This document shows, piece by piece, positions 41,472 to 50,293 of a stretch of DNA of 64,000 nt; the stretch's first letter is position 1, and the number at the start of each line of letters is the position of its first letter. The notes under the pieces were generated by a model. The model searched no databases. It had not been told where the DNA came from and saw nothing but the letters and a program-made list of their open reading frames with translations. Made by a program: the position numbers and the translations under genes. The DNA comes from Caballeronia peredens (GTDB lineage: Bacteria > Pseudomonadota > Gammaproteobacteria > Burkholderiales > Burkholderiaceae): positions 16,466 through 80,465 of the forward strand of contig FCOH02000026.1 in assembly GCA_001544595.2 (NCBI GenBank), written 5' to 3'.

Positions 41472-43721
41472 GTGAAGCCGAGTACGACACCAGCCTCGAC
41501 CCGTCGCGACGTGCGCATGCGTGCCATGCCGTGGCTGGCCGCGCTCGTCGGCGACATGACCGCGGGCACGGTTTCCACGCTCGTCATGCTGTGCTACGCG
41601 ATGAGCTTGGGCACGCTCATCTTCAGTGCCGATCTCGCGCGCTACGCCGAGTTGGGTGTTCCCACGGCGCTCGTCAGTTGCATCGTGACGGCGTTCGTCA
41701 TCGCGCTGACGAGTTCGATGCGCATGAACATCGGCGGGCCGGACAGCAACGCGACGGCGTTTCTCGTCGGCGTGGCGGCGGGTGTGGCGAGCAGCGTGCG
41801 CGCGAACGGCGGCACGCCCACGGTCATCCTGCTGACGGTGCTCGTCGCCATTGCGCTGTGTTCGCTCGTGACTGGGCTGATCCTTTTCGCGATCGGCTCG
41901 TCGAAGAAAAGCCGTTCGCTGCAGTTTCTGCCGTATCCCGTCATGGGCGGCTTTCTCGCGGGCACGGGCTATTTGCTGATCGCGGGCGCGTTTCGCGTGC
42001 TGACGGGCGTCGCGCTCGACTGGCACACACTGCCGATGCTCGCGCGTCTGCACTGGCTCGCGTGGGTGCCCGCGTTGTTCGTCGGCGCGCTCGCGACGAT
42101 TCTCGCGCGCACCTGGCGCCACTCGGCGGCATTGCCGATCACGCTCGCCATCGGCATCGCGCTCTTCTACGGACTGCTGCACGTCGCGGGCATTTCTCCC
42201 GACGACGCCCGCAGCATGGGCCTTCTGCTTCAGCATGTCCCGATGCACGCGCTGCATATTCCCGAGCTGCATCTGCCTTCGTCGCTGGCGGCGGGCGAGA
42301 TCGACTGGCGCGCGATCGTCGCGCATCTGCCGGAGACGCTGATCGTCACGTCGGTGTCGGCGATCACGATCATCATGAATTCGACCGCGATGGGCGCCGC
42401 CACCGGACAGGACATCGACCTCAATCGCGAGATGCGCGCCGCGGGCCTCGCGAACATCGCGAGCGGCCTGTTCGGCGGCATGGTCGGCTATCAGTCGTAT
42501 AACCGCTCGATGCTCAATGCGCGCGCCGGCGCGACGAGCCGCGTCGCGGGCGTGTTCGCCGCGCTCGCGTGCCTTTTCGTGCTGATCGCGTCGCCCGATC
42601 TCGTTTCGCTGTTTCCGGTGCCGGTGCTCGTCGGCATGCAGATCTACATGGGCTTGCGGCTCATGATGGACTGGCTCGTCGGCGCATATCACAAGCTGAC
42701 GTGGCACGAGTATCTGCTCGTGCCGCTGATTCTCGGCGTGATCGCGTTCTATGGCGTGATCGCGGGTGTGGTCGCGGGCGTGGTCGTGGCGTGCGTCACG
42801 TTTGCGCTGCTCTATGGCCGCGCGGGCTGCGTGCGCATGGAGTTCGACGGCCGCACGCGCACGTCGAACGTCGAGCGCAGCATCGAGGAAACGCGCCTTC
42901 TGATCGATCGCGGCGACGAGATTTGCGGCGTCTGCCTGCAGGGCTTTCTCTTCTTCGGTTCCGCGAATTCGATGCTGCAGCGCATCCGCGAACGCATCCG
43001 CTCGCACAAGCCGAAGCCCGTGCGCTTTGTCGTGCTCGATTTCGCGTGGACCAACGGCATGGATGCATCGGTGTCGATTGCGTTCGTAAAGCTGCGTCAG
43101 GCGTGCGCCGCGATCGGCGCGGAACTCGTGCTCACTGCGTTGCCGCGTGATTCGCGCTTGCTGCTCGGGCGTACCGGCACGCTCGCGCTCGGCATCCACG
43201 AGTTCGATTCGCTCGACGCGGGACTCGAATGGATCGAAGCGCAACAGCTCGCCGCGCACACGACCGCGCCGCCGCCATGCGCTCCCGCGGGCGATTTCCG
43301 CACGATGCTCGCGCCGCATTTCACCGAGCGCGCGCTCGCTCAACTGGCTGCGCTGCTCGACGTGCGCGAGATCGGCGCGGGCGAGGCGCTGTTTCGCCGC
43401 GGCGACGCGGGCGATGCGTTGTATATCGTCGAAGCGGGGCGCGTGACGGTGTCGCTGCCGCTCGCGGACGGACGCTCGGTGCGCTTGCGTTCGTTCGGAC
43501 CGGGGACGATCATCGGCGAGATGGCGGTGTACACGCATGCGCCGCGCAGCGCGGATGTCGTCGCCGACGAGCCCGCGCGCCTCAGGCGCATGACGCTCGC
43601 CGCGTTGCGCAGGCTGGAACTCGACGATCCGCTGACCGCGCAGGAATGGCATCGTTTCGTCGTGAAGATGATGGCTTCGCGTCTCGCCGTCGCGGATGAA
43701 GCATTGCGCGCGGCGTCGTGA
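41472..43721 (+). CDS. SulP anion transporter with STAS and cyclic-nucleotide-binding domains
   Basis: The protein is 749 residues from GTG 41472; ATG 41517 is an alternative and no strong ribosome site marks either. About residues 20-440 form a SulP transporter (YPVMGGFLAGTGYL, and NIASGLFGGMVGYQSYNRS in the conserved core). A STAS domain follows at about 470-580 (VVLDFAWTNGMDASVSIAF), then a cNMP-binding domain at about 615-720 with the phosphate-binding IIGEMAVYTHAPRSADV. The layout suggests sulfate or bicarbonate uptake gated by a cyclic nucleotide, which is inferred from domains alone. It stands as a single gene. Confidence 0.87.
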   Translation: MKPSTTPASTRRDVRMRAMPWLAALVGDMTAGTVSTLVMLCYAMSLGTLIFSADLARYAELGVPTALVSCIVTAFVIALTSSMRMNIGGPDSNATAFLVGVAAGVASSVRANGGTPTVILLTVLVAIALCSLVTGLILFAIGSSKKSRSLQFLPYPVMGGFLAGTGYLLIAGAFRVLTGVALDWHTLPMLARLHWLAWVPALFVGALATILARTWRHSAALPITLAIGIALFYGLLHVAGISPDDARSMGLLLQHVPMHALHIPELHLPSSLAAGEIDWRAIVAHLPETLIVTSVSAITIIMNSTAMGAATGQDIDLNREMRAAGLANIASGLFGGMVGYQSYNRSMLNARAGATSRVAGVFAALACLFVLIASPDLVSLFPVPVLVGMQIYMGLRLMMDWLVGAYHKLTWHEYLLVPLILGVIAFYGVIAGVVAGVVVACVTFALLYGRAGCVRMEFDGRTRTSNVERSIEETRLLIDRGDEICGVCLQGFLFFGSANSMLQRIRERIRSHKPKPVRFVVLDFAWTNGMDASVSIAFVKLRQACAAIGAELVLTALPRDSRLLLGRTGTLALGIHEFDSLDAGLEWIEAQQLAAHTTAPPPCAPAGDFRTMLAPHFTERALAQLAALLDVREIGAGEALFRRGDAGDALYIVEAGRVTVSLPLADGRSVRLRSFGPGTIIGEMAVYTHAPRSADVVADEPARLRRMTLAALRRLELDDPLTAQEWHRFVVKMMASRLAVADEALRAAS

Positions 43722-43798
43722 AAACGGGGAACGGGTACGCGATCTGCTTTGACGCCTGAAGGCCCGGCTTCAATCATCCTTCGGCGAGACAAACGACC

Positions 43799-44326
43799 AT
43801 GATCCGCAGACACCGTGTACCGCTCGTGTTGATGCTGGCCTTGTGCGCGAGCAGTCTGCATGCGCAGACCGCCGCGCAGTCGATCGCGATACCCGACTGC
43901 ACGCTGATCGACGACAACGCCGCCTATAACGACGCACAAACCAATCGCACGCAGGCCGAACGTCTCGCGATGACGAGCGCCGCCTTGCGTGACGACGTGC
44001 AGCAGCGCGGACTCTTTCGCGTCGCCGATAACGACCAGGCGCGCGACTTGATCGCGTCGCTGCAAAATGCGCAGGACCTGAGCGCATGCAACGGCTGCGA
44101 GCTGCGCGTGGCGAAGCAACTGGGCACTTCGCGCGTCGGCGTGTGCTGGGTGCAGAAGATCAGCAACCTCATCCTCAACATCAACCTGCGCGTGGAAGAC
44201 GCCGCCAGCGGCAAGACGCTGTTCCAGCGTTCGGTCGACATGCGCGGCAACACCGATCAGTCGTGGCGGCGCGCCGCGAAGGCGCTCGTCGATCTGCTCG
44301 CCGGCGATTCGTCGGCGACGCGCTGA
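43799..44326 (+). CDS. Secreted DUF2380-like protein
   Basis: The 175-residue product has a signal peptide (cleavage likely after LHAQ, near residue 22) and a mixed fold with a central Cys pair (SACNGCELRVAKQLGTSRVG) and a WVQKISNLILNINLRVED strand region. It resembles the DUF2380-type secreted proteins often encoded with PQQ-dependent alcohol oxidation genes; the family name is a recollection, not checked. It lies 131 bp before the beta-propeller gene on the same strand and probably acts in the periplasm. Confidence 0.65.
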   Translation: MIRRHRVPLVLMLALCASSLHAQTAAQSIAIPDCTLIDDNAAYNDAQTNRTQAERLAMTSAALRDDVQQRGLFRVADNDQARDLIASLQNAQDLSACNGCELRVAKQLGTSRVGVCWVQKISNLILNINLRVEDAASGKTLFQRSVDMRGNTDQSWRRAAKALVDLLAGDSSATR

Positions 44327-44456
44327 ACTTTCCGCGCCGCATCACGGCCGCCGAATTCGGGAATTTCTCCCGGCGCCGGGCGTTGCCACTTCGACGCTTA
44401 TTGGGCTAAGTTGGCCTTGCACCCGAAGAATCGAACCGATAACGCCGGAGACGAAC

Positions 44457-45518
44457 ATGCATGTCAGATTCAAGGCGGCGCGCATTGCCTGCGCGTCGGC
44501 CCTCGCGCCATCGCTCGCACTCGCGGCGAGCCTCGCGCACGCCGCCGCGCCGACCGCCTATGTGACGACCGAAAGCGCCGGCGTCGGCGTGATCGATCTC
44601 GACAATCTCTCGCTCGCGAAGACCTACGACGTCGGCAAGGATGGTCCGCGCGGCCTGTCGCTCAACAAGGACGGCACGCGCCTGTACGTCGCGAACAAGA
44701 CGACGAGCGATCTTTCGGAGATCGATACCTCGACGGGGAAAGTCGTGCGCCGCGTGAAGATCGGCAAGAATCCGGAGTTTGTGCGCGTGTTCGGCGGCAA
44801 GGCCTACGTGACTTACGAGCCCGGCGAAAGCGGCGGCCCGCCCAAGCCCGGCGAACCGGAAAAGGACGACGACGCCAACTCGCCGCCGGCGGAAATCGCG
44901 ATCGTCGATCTCAAGTCGATGAAGGTGACGCATTCGGTCAAGAGCGGTCACGAAACCGAAGGTGTGGAGTTCTCGCCGGACGGCAAGCTGATTCTCGTGA
45001 CCAACGAGGGCGACGATACGGTGTCCGTCTATCGCGTCGGCACGGGCAAGCCGGTGCGCACGGTCAAACTGACGAAGGGCTCGCGTCCGCGCGGCATCAA
45101 GGTCTCGCCGGACGGCAAGCAATATGTGGTCACGCTGGAGAACGCGAACAAGTTCGTCGTGCTCGACGGCGGCAGCCTCAAGACCGTCAAGACCGTCGAT
45201 ACCAAGACGGGTCCATACGGCGTGTCCTTCGATCCGTCCGGCAAGCGGCTTCTCGTGGCGGCGTCGCGCGACAAGACGCTGCAGGTCTTCGACGGCACCA
45301 CGTACGAGCACATGCAGGACGTGCCCGTCGGTCAGCGCTGCTGGCACTTCAGCTTCACGCCCGACGGCTCGAAACTGCTGCTCGCGTGCGGCCGCTCGAA
45401 CGCGGTCTACGTGCTCGACGCCGCGGACTACAAGGAGATCAAGCAGATCGGCGATTTGCCGCTTGCCTGGGGCATCGTGACCTATCCGGCGGCGGCGGGA
45501 TCGATCGTCGGACGCTGA
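44457..45518 (+). CDS. PQQ-dependent catabolism-associated YVTN beta-propeller protein
   Basis: The 353-residue protein has a signal peptide (cleavage after AHA, near residue 30). Repeated YVTN-type propeller blades carry the D-G pattern: LSLNKDGTRLYVANK, VEFSPDGKLILVTNE, IKVSPDGKQYVVTLE, VSFDPSGKRLLVAAS and FSFTPDGSKLLLACG. A Pro/Lys/Asp-rich loop (about 128-145) interrupts one blade. Such propellers accompany PQQ-dependent alcohol dehydrogenase systems, and the pqq genes 5 kb away support this. CGGAGAC precedes ATG 44457. The exact function is unknown. Confidence 0.85.
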   Translation: MHVRFKAARIACASALAPSLALAASLAHAAAPTAYVTTESAGVGVIDLDNLSLAKTYDVGKDGPRGLSLNKDGTRLYVANKTTSDLSEIDTSTGKVVRRVKIGKNPEFVRVFGGKAYVTYEPGESGGPPKPGEPEKDDDANSPPAEIAIVDLKSMKVTHSVKSGHETEGVEFSPDGKLILVTNEGDDTVSVYRVGTGKPVRTVKLTKGSRPRGIKVSPDGKQYVVTLENANKFVVLDGGSLKTVKTVDTKTGPYGVSFDPSGKRLLVAASRDKTLQVFDGTTYEHMQDVPVGQRCWHFSFTPDGSKLLLACGRSNAVYVLDAADYKEIKQIGDLPLAWGIVTYPAAAGSIVGR

Positions 45519-45540
45519 TGGTCCTAAGGCGCAATGCAGG

Positions 45541-45561
45541 ATGGCCGCCGTGCGCGGCCAT
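45541..45561 (+). terminator. Possible weak terminator after the beta-propeller gene
   Basis: ATGGCCGC and GCGGCCAT pair over 8 bp around a five-base loop, followed only by TTCGCTTTC, so it is marginal as a rho-independent terminator. Confidence 0.38.
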
Positions 45562-45655
45562 TTCGCTTTCTGCGGCGCGTCATTGCGCGATCCGCTGCGT
45601 GCCGCGCCCCGCTGCGCTGCTAGTATCGGCTTTGAGCCCGCCTGCGAGGATCGCC

Positions 45656-46075
45656 ATGCTCACCCTGGCCGGAGCATTCGAGGAAATCCGTGACGCGCCG
45701 ATGCGCAAGCGCGTTTTGATCGCCGTTCAAGGCGAGCGCGGCGATCGCGGCAATTGCCGCTGGCTGCCCGCGTCGATCGGCAAACATGGCGAGTTCCGTT
45801 GCGACGCCGCATCGGACGCCGAGATCGAACTCGACGATGACGCCCTCGATGCCGTACGCCTTTTCGATGCCGGTTCGTTGTCGTCGTGCGCGCTGATCGT
45901 GCATCTCGGTGCGCTCGGCGTCGGCGCGCTGATTCTGGGCCCCGAATCGCCGACGGACGCCATGCGCATGATGGAACAGCTGAAGGCCAACGCGCTCGAT
46001 CGTTTCGTCGAGAACTATCTCGCCGAACTGCAGCAGCGGCGGCCCGCGAAGGTTTATCCGTTCAGGCCGCGCTGA
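45656..46075 (+). CDS. Hypothetical protein
   Basis: The 139-residue product is not recognised. It contains a GERGDRGNCRWLPAS segment, an acidic middle (IELDDDALDAVRLFD), a hydrophobic stretch (CALIVHLGALGVGALILGP, about 77-95) too weak to call a TM helix, and a C-terminal amphipathic region (ALDRFVENYLAELQQRR). GCGAGGA precedes ATG 45656 at a good distance. It lies 12 bp from the end of the convergent TonB-receptor gene. Confidence 0.6.
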   Translation: MLTLAGAFEEIRDAPMRKRVLIAVQGERGDRGNCRWLPASIGKHGEFRCDAASDAEIELDDDALDAVRLFDAGSLSSCALIVHLGALGVGALILGPESPTDAMRMMEQLKANALDRFVENYLAELQQRRPAKVYPFRPR

Positions 46076-46087
46076 GCGCTCATCGCT

Positions 46088-48448
46088 TCACTTCCACGCG
46101 TAACGCATTCCCACCCACACGCCGCGCGGCGCGCCGACGCCCAGGAACTGCTCGTTCGTCGTGTCCGCGCCGTTGAACGTATGGTTCGGGCCGTTGAAGA
46201 AGTTCTCGCCGAGAATCGCGAAGTTCGCATAGCGCTTGTTCAAGAGGTTCTTCACCGTCGCGTACACCTGCAATTGCTTGGTCACGTTGTAGGTCGTGTC
46301 GAGATCGATGAGGAAGTAGCCCGCGACGCTGCCGTTCACGTCCTGATTGTTTTCGTCGCCGCGCGCGAAGATGTTGCTGCGATACGTGAGATTCGTGCCG
46401 ATGTTCCAGCGCGAGATCGGGTTGTAGTCGAGACGCAGCTTCACCGTGTTGGCCGGAATGCCCGGAATGCGATCGCCCGAATGCACGGTGATGTTGCCGT
46501 CGTCGTTCGCGCTCGAATTGCTGGCGCTGCTTTCGGTCCACGTCGAGCGATACGTCGCGTTCACGTAGCTATAGCTCGCCGCGACGCCGAGCGGCCCCCA
46601 TTGCGTGCGGCCCGCGAGTTCGAAGCCCTGCCGACGCGTCTTGCCGACATTCTGGAAATAGCCGAGCGTGCTCGCCGCGCCCTGGCTGCTGACGAACTGG
46701 ATATCGTCGGACAGCGTGGTGCTGTAGGCCGCGGCGCTCCACGTCGTATGCGCACCGATGCGGCCGCGCGCGCCGACTTCGAAGGTGCGCGAGATCACCG
46801 GCTTCAGGTCCGGGTCGGCGATGAAGTCGTTGGGCAGCGAGCAGGGCGCTTCCGGGTCCGCGCACGCCAGTTCGATGGCGGTCGGCGAACGCATGCCTTC
46901 GTTATACGTGGCGTAGGCCGTGAAGTACGGCGTCGGATTCCAGTTGAAGCCGATGGCCGGATTGAAGCGCGAGAACGTGTGCTGTCCATCGAGCAGCGGC
47001 TGCACGCCGCTTTCGTCGCCGATGGTCGCCTTGGCCCAGTTGTAGCGCCCGGCGAGCGTCATCGACCATTGCTCCGTGAACGACAGCGTGTTCTCGAAGT
47101 AGATGCCCCAGTTCTGATTGCGTGTCTTCGCGTCGGTGCCCTGCACGAACGGGCCCGTGCCGATGGTCGCGCGCGAATCGGTGAATTCCGCCGGCTGCGA
47201 GGATTGCGTGAAGTGCGAATTGGCGAAGTCGCCCGCCGCGCCGAGGATCAGCTGGTTGTCCATGCCGAACAGCTTGTTGAGCAACGTGAGCTGCAGGCTC
47301 GCGCCGTAGCTGTCCGTCACGATCACCGACTGATCGTTGGTGGCTTGCGTGAGTTCGTCGTCGTCGTCGCCGTTCGGGTCGAAATCGTCGTTGACGTTGC
47401 TGCTCACGTTCTTGTTGCGATAGTGGCGGTAATAAACGTTGCCGCTCAACTGGATGTTCGGCGTGAAGTAATGCTCCGCGTTGATCGTCAGATAGCCGAC
47501 CTGATTTTCGTTCGTATCGGGAAACGTGTAGGCCTGCCGGAAGTTGTCCATGAACGAGCGCGGAATCGTCTGCGAGCCGTTCAGCGTGTTGTCGGCGCCG
47601 CCCATCGAGACCGAGATGGTCGTATCGGCGTCGGTGTAGCGCAGCTTGCCGAACGCCTGCCGCAGACGGCTCGAATTGTGATCCGCCCAGCCGTTGTCGT
47701 TCGTGACGTTTGCGGTGAAGTAGTAATCGAGGTGATCGCCGATCACGCCGCCCTGTTCGATCTGCGCGGCCTTGCGGCCCCACGAACCGAAGCTTACGTC
47801 CGCGCTGCCGCCCGGATTGCTGCGGCCGTTCTTGGTCTGCACCGCGATCGCGCCGCCCAGCGTGTTCAGCCCGAAGGTCGGATTCGAGCCGGGAATAATC
47901 TGCATCGTCTGGATCGCGGCCTGCGGAATCAGGTCCCAGTTGACGACGTCGCCGAAGGGCTCGTTGATGCGCACGCCGTCCATGAACACCGAAAGCCCTT
48001 GCGGCGTGCCGAGCAAGGGCGACGCCGTGAAGCCGCGATAGAGGATATCGGTTTGCGACGGATTGCCTTGCGCGTCGTTGGTATCGACGCTCACGACGTT
48101 TTTCTGCAGATACTCGGTGGTGGTCTGCGAATGCTGCGCTTCGATTTCGCTGCCCTTGATCGTCTGCACGTTGGCGGGCACTTTTTCGAGCGGCGTGCCG
48201 ACGCCCATGAGCGGCGTCGTTCCGATGACGATGATCGAAGGCAGTTCCGTGGTCGGCGGCGGGCTCGCCTGCGCGACGGACACCGGCGCCGATGCAGCAG
48301 CAGGCGCTTCGGCGGCGTCTGTCGCGGGCGGCGTCTGCGCCCACGCGGCTACCGTGATGCTCGCGAACGCGCTGCCGAACACGAGCCGCAGGCCGGCTCG
48401 GGGTTTGAACGGATGCGCGGGCGCGGGCAGGCGCTGCATGCTCTTCAT
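46088..48448 (-). CDS. TonB-dependent outer-membrane receptor
   Basis: The 786-residue protein has a signal peptide (cleavage after AAWAQ, near 35), an Ala/Pro-rich spacer, a candidate TonB box (PSIIVIG), a plug domain (VVSVDTNDAQGNPSQTDILY, DGVRINEPFGD) and a 22-strand barrel ending in the aromatic WVGMRYAWK. AAGAGGAGAC precedes ATG 48448; an in-frame upstream extension is rejected because the signal peptide would be internal. Its position beside PQQ and C1 genes suggests import of a cofactor or metal needed for alcohol oxidation, such as PQQ or a lanthanide chelate. That is a hypothesis only. Confidence 0.9.
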   Translation of the reverse strand: MKSMQRLPAPAHPFKPRAGLRLVFGSAFASITVAAWAQTPPATDAAEAPAAASAPVSVAQASPPPTTELPSIIVIGTTPLMGVGTPLEKVPANVQTIKGSEIEAQHSQTTTEYLQKNVVSVDTNDAQGNPSQTDILYRGFTASPLLGTPQGLSVFMDGVRINEPFGDVVNWDLIPQAAIQTMQIIPGSNPTFGLNTLGGAIAVQTKNGRSNPGGSADVSFGSWGRKAAQIEQGGVIGDHLDYYFTANVTNDNGWADHNSSRLRQAFGKLRYTDADTTISVSMGGADNTLNGSQTIPRSFMDNFRQAYTFPDTNENQVGYLTINAEHYFTPNIQLSGNVYYRHYRNKNVSSNVNDDFDPNGDDDDELTQATNDQSVIVTDSYGASLQLTLLNKLFGMDNQLILGAAGDFANSHFTQSSQPAEFTDSRATIGTGPFVQGTDAKTRNQNWGIYFENTLSFTEQWSMTLAGRYNWAKATIGDESGVQPLLDGQHTFSRFNPAIGFNWNPTPYFTAYATYNEGMRSPTAIELACADPEAPCSLPNDFIADPDLKPVISRTFEVGARGRIGAHTTWSAAAYSTTLSDDIQFVSSQGAASTLGYFQNVGKTRRQGFELAGRTQWGPLGVAASYSYVNATYRSTWTESSASNSSANDDGNITVHSGDRIPGIPANTVKLRLDYNPISRWNIGTNLTYRSNIFARGDENNQDVNGSVAGYFLIDLDTTYNVTKQLQVYATVKNLLNKRYANFAILGENFFNGPNHTFNGADTTNEQFLGVGAPRGVWVGMRYAWK

Positions 48449-48611
48449 CGTCGTCTCCTCTTGTTTTCTGATCCACGCATCGAGAATGTTTCTTTCAATG
48501 AAAGCGTCGCATAAGAATGAGCGCATGCACCGGGAGCTTTTCCCGATCGCGCAGGGAAGCGTTCCCAATCGCGTTCCGGACACCCCGCCGGACGACGAAG
48601 CCGTGCGTAGA

Positions 48612-49664
48612 ATGCATTCCGTGATGCCATCCGAATCCTTGCCCTCTCTCGCGAAAGATGCCGACCGCCGCGCGCCGGTCTGGCGCGATCTCGCGCTCGT
48701 GCTCGCCGCGACGTTGGTCGCCGGCGCGCTCTTCGCGCGATTCGACTTCAGCGAGTACGCCTATCGCCTGACGCGCAGCGCGGAGCGCTTTCAGATCGAC
48801 GAATTGCCGCCGACGCTCGTCGTGCTCGCGCTGGGTTTCGCATGGTTCGCGTGGCGGCGCTATCGCGAGGCGCAATCGGAAGTGCGCAGGCGGCGCGCGC
48901 TGGAAGAGGAAGCGGAACATCTGCTGGCCGAGAACCGGCGGCTCGCGAATCAGGCGCTCGCCGCACAGGAAACGGAGCGGCGCCATCTCGCGCGCGAACT
49001 GCACGACGAACTGGGCCAGTATCTCAATGCGATCTCGCTCGATGCCGGCCGCATCCGCGATCTGTCGGCCGCGCGCGAGGCGGAGATTCATCGGCTGTCG
49101 CTGGCGCTGATGCAAAGCGCGACGCATGTGTATCGCGAGATCGGCGGCATGATCCGCAAGCTGCGGCCCATCGGGCTCGATGAATTCGGCTTGCCCACGG
49201 CGCTCGAACATTGCGTCGACGGCTGGCGCGAGCGGCTTCCGCAGGCGACCTTCACGCTGGCGGTCGAAGGCGATTTCGACAATCTCAGCGACGCGCTCAA
49301 CATCACGCTTTACCGGCTCGTGCAGGAAGGGCTCACGAACGTCTCGAAGTTCGCGCGCACCTCACGCGTGGAGATTTATCTGGCGCGTGCGCCGGGCAAT
49401 GCGGAGGGCGCGGGCGAGATCGTCGTGACGATGGCCGACGACGGTCCCGGCGTCGATCTCGCGAAGCCGCGCGACGGCCTCGGCCTGATCGGCATGCGCG
49501 AGCGCGTCGAGGCGCTCGGCGGAGAGTTTCAGCTTGCAAGCGAACCGGGCGCGGGCTTTCTTTTCTGCGCGCGCGTGCCGGCTCAGGCGGGACTGCCGCT
49601 TTGCATCGAGCCGAACGAAGCGGTGAACGCGGCGTCGGCGGATCCGGCGAAATCGGCGAAATGA
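48612..49664 (+). CDS. NarX-type membrane histidine kinase of the PQQ/C1 locus
   Basis: The protein is 350 residues from ATG 48612; GTG 48603 and ATG 48624 are alternatives. TM helices lie at about 25-42 and 66-81, with only about 24 residues between them, too few for a folded sensor domain. A coiled linker (about 85-125), HisKA_3 with His at about 131 (ARELHDELGQYLN) and HATPase (DDGPGVD, GLGLIGMRERV) follow. With so little periplasmic sequence it may sense within the membrane or through a partner. The last 82 bp overlap the convergent regulator gene. It is divergent from the TonB receptor gene. Confidence 0.87.
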   Translation: MHSVMPSESLPSLAKDADRRAPVWRDLALVLAATLVAGALFARFDFSEYAYRLTRSAERFQIDELPPTLVVLALGFAWFAWRRYREAQSEVRRRRALEEEAEHLLAENRRLANQALAAQETERRHLARELHDELGQYLNAISLDAGRIRDLSAAREAEIHRLSLALMQSATHVYREIGGMIRKLRPIGLDEFGLPTALEHCVDGWRERLPQATFTLAVEGDFDNLSDALNITLYRLVQEGLTNVSKFARTSRVEIYLARAPGNAEGAGEIVVTMADDGPGVDLAKPRDGLGLIGMRERVEALGGEFQLASEPGAGFLFCARVPAQAGLPLCIEPNEAVNAASADPAKSAK

Positions 49665-50293
49665 AGGCCGAGTCGATTGGCGATCTGCGCGAGCTGCACG
49701 CCGTTGTCCGCGCCGAATTTCTGGCGAATCACGGACTGATGGTTGGCCACCGTCTTCTGGCTCAAACCCAGTTTCTCCGCAATGCTCGGCAGCGTATAAC
49801 CCTGCACGAGCAGACGCAGCACCTCGAACTCGCGCGCCGATAGCTGGCGTCCCGGCGGACCTTCCTGGATCGTCGCGCGCAACGCGAGCACCTGCGAGAT
49901 ATCCGGGCTCAGGTAGCACACGCGCCGCGCGACCGAGCGCACCGCTTCGACGAGCACATCGGGCGCGCTCGCCTTCGTGACATAACCGCGCGCGCCGGCA
50001 TCGAGCGCGCGTCGCACGAAAATGGCTTCTTCGTGGACACTGAAGATCAGCACGTGCGCGTGCGGCTCGCGCGCGAGCATGCGCCGCATCGCCTCGATGC
50101 CGCTCGCGCCGGGCAACGCGAGATCCATCACGACGACATCTGGCTGCAACGCGCAGAACTTCTGGTAGGCCTCTGCCGCATTCGCCGCTTCGCCCGCGAC
50201 GTTCACATCGGGACTCAGTTCGAGCAGACGCTTGTAGCCTTCACGGACGACGGCGTGATCGTCCACGAGCAGCACGGATATGTCGGCAATCAT
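49583..50293 (-). CDS. NarL-family response regulator at the end of the pqq operon
   Basis: The 236-residue protein has a receiver (VDD at 10-12, D57 in VVMDLALPG) and a LuxR-type helix-turn-helix (LSAREFEVLRLLVQGYTLPS, then LSQKTVANHQ). It resembles regulators controlling PQQ-linked alcohol dehydrogenase genes in other proteobacteria. The ATG overlaps the pqqE stop by four bases, so it is translated with PQQ synthesis. Its C-terminal extension of about 28 residues is encoded on DNA that also encodes the kinase C-terminus on the other strand. The kinase at 48612 is its likely partner. Confidence 0.88.
   Translation of the reverse strand: MIADISVLLVDDHAVVREGYKRLLELSPDVNVAGEAANAAEAYQKFCALQPDVVVMDLALPGASGIEAMRRMLAREPHAHVLIFSVHEEAIFVRRALDAGARGYVTKASAPDVLVEAVRSVARRVCYLSPDISQVLALRATIQEGPPGRQLSAREFEVLRLLVQGYTLPSIAEKLGLSQKTVANHQSVIRQKFGADNGVQLAQIANRLGLHFADFAGSADAAFTASFGSMQSGSPA

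Noticed and set aside
41427..43652. 741-residue frame antisense to the SulP transporter
   Set aside because: Arg/His/Gln-rich shadow without domains.
46181..48514. 777-residue frame antisense to the TonB receptor
   Set aside because: Composition typical of a GC-rich antisense shadow; the receptor has signal peptide, plug and barrel signatures.
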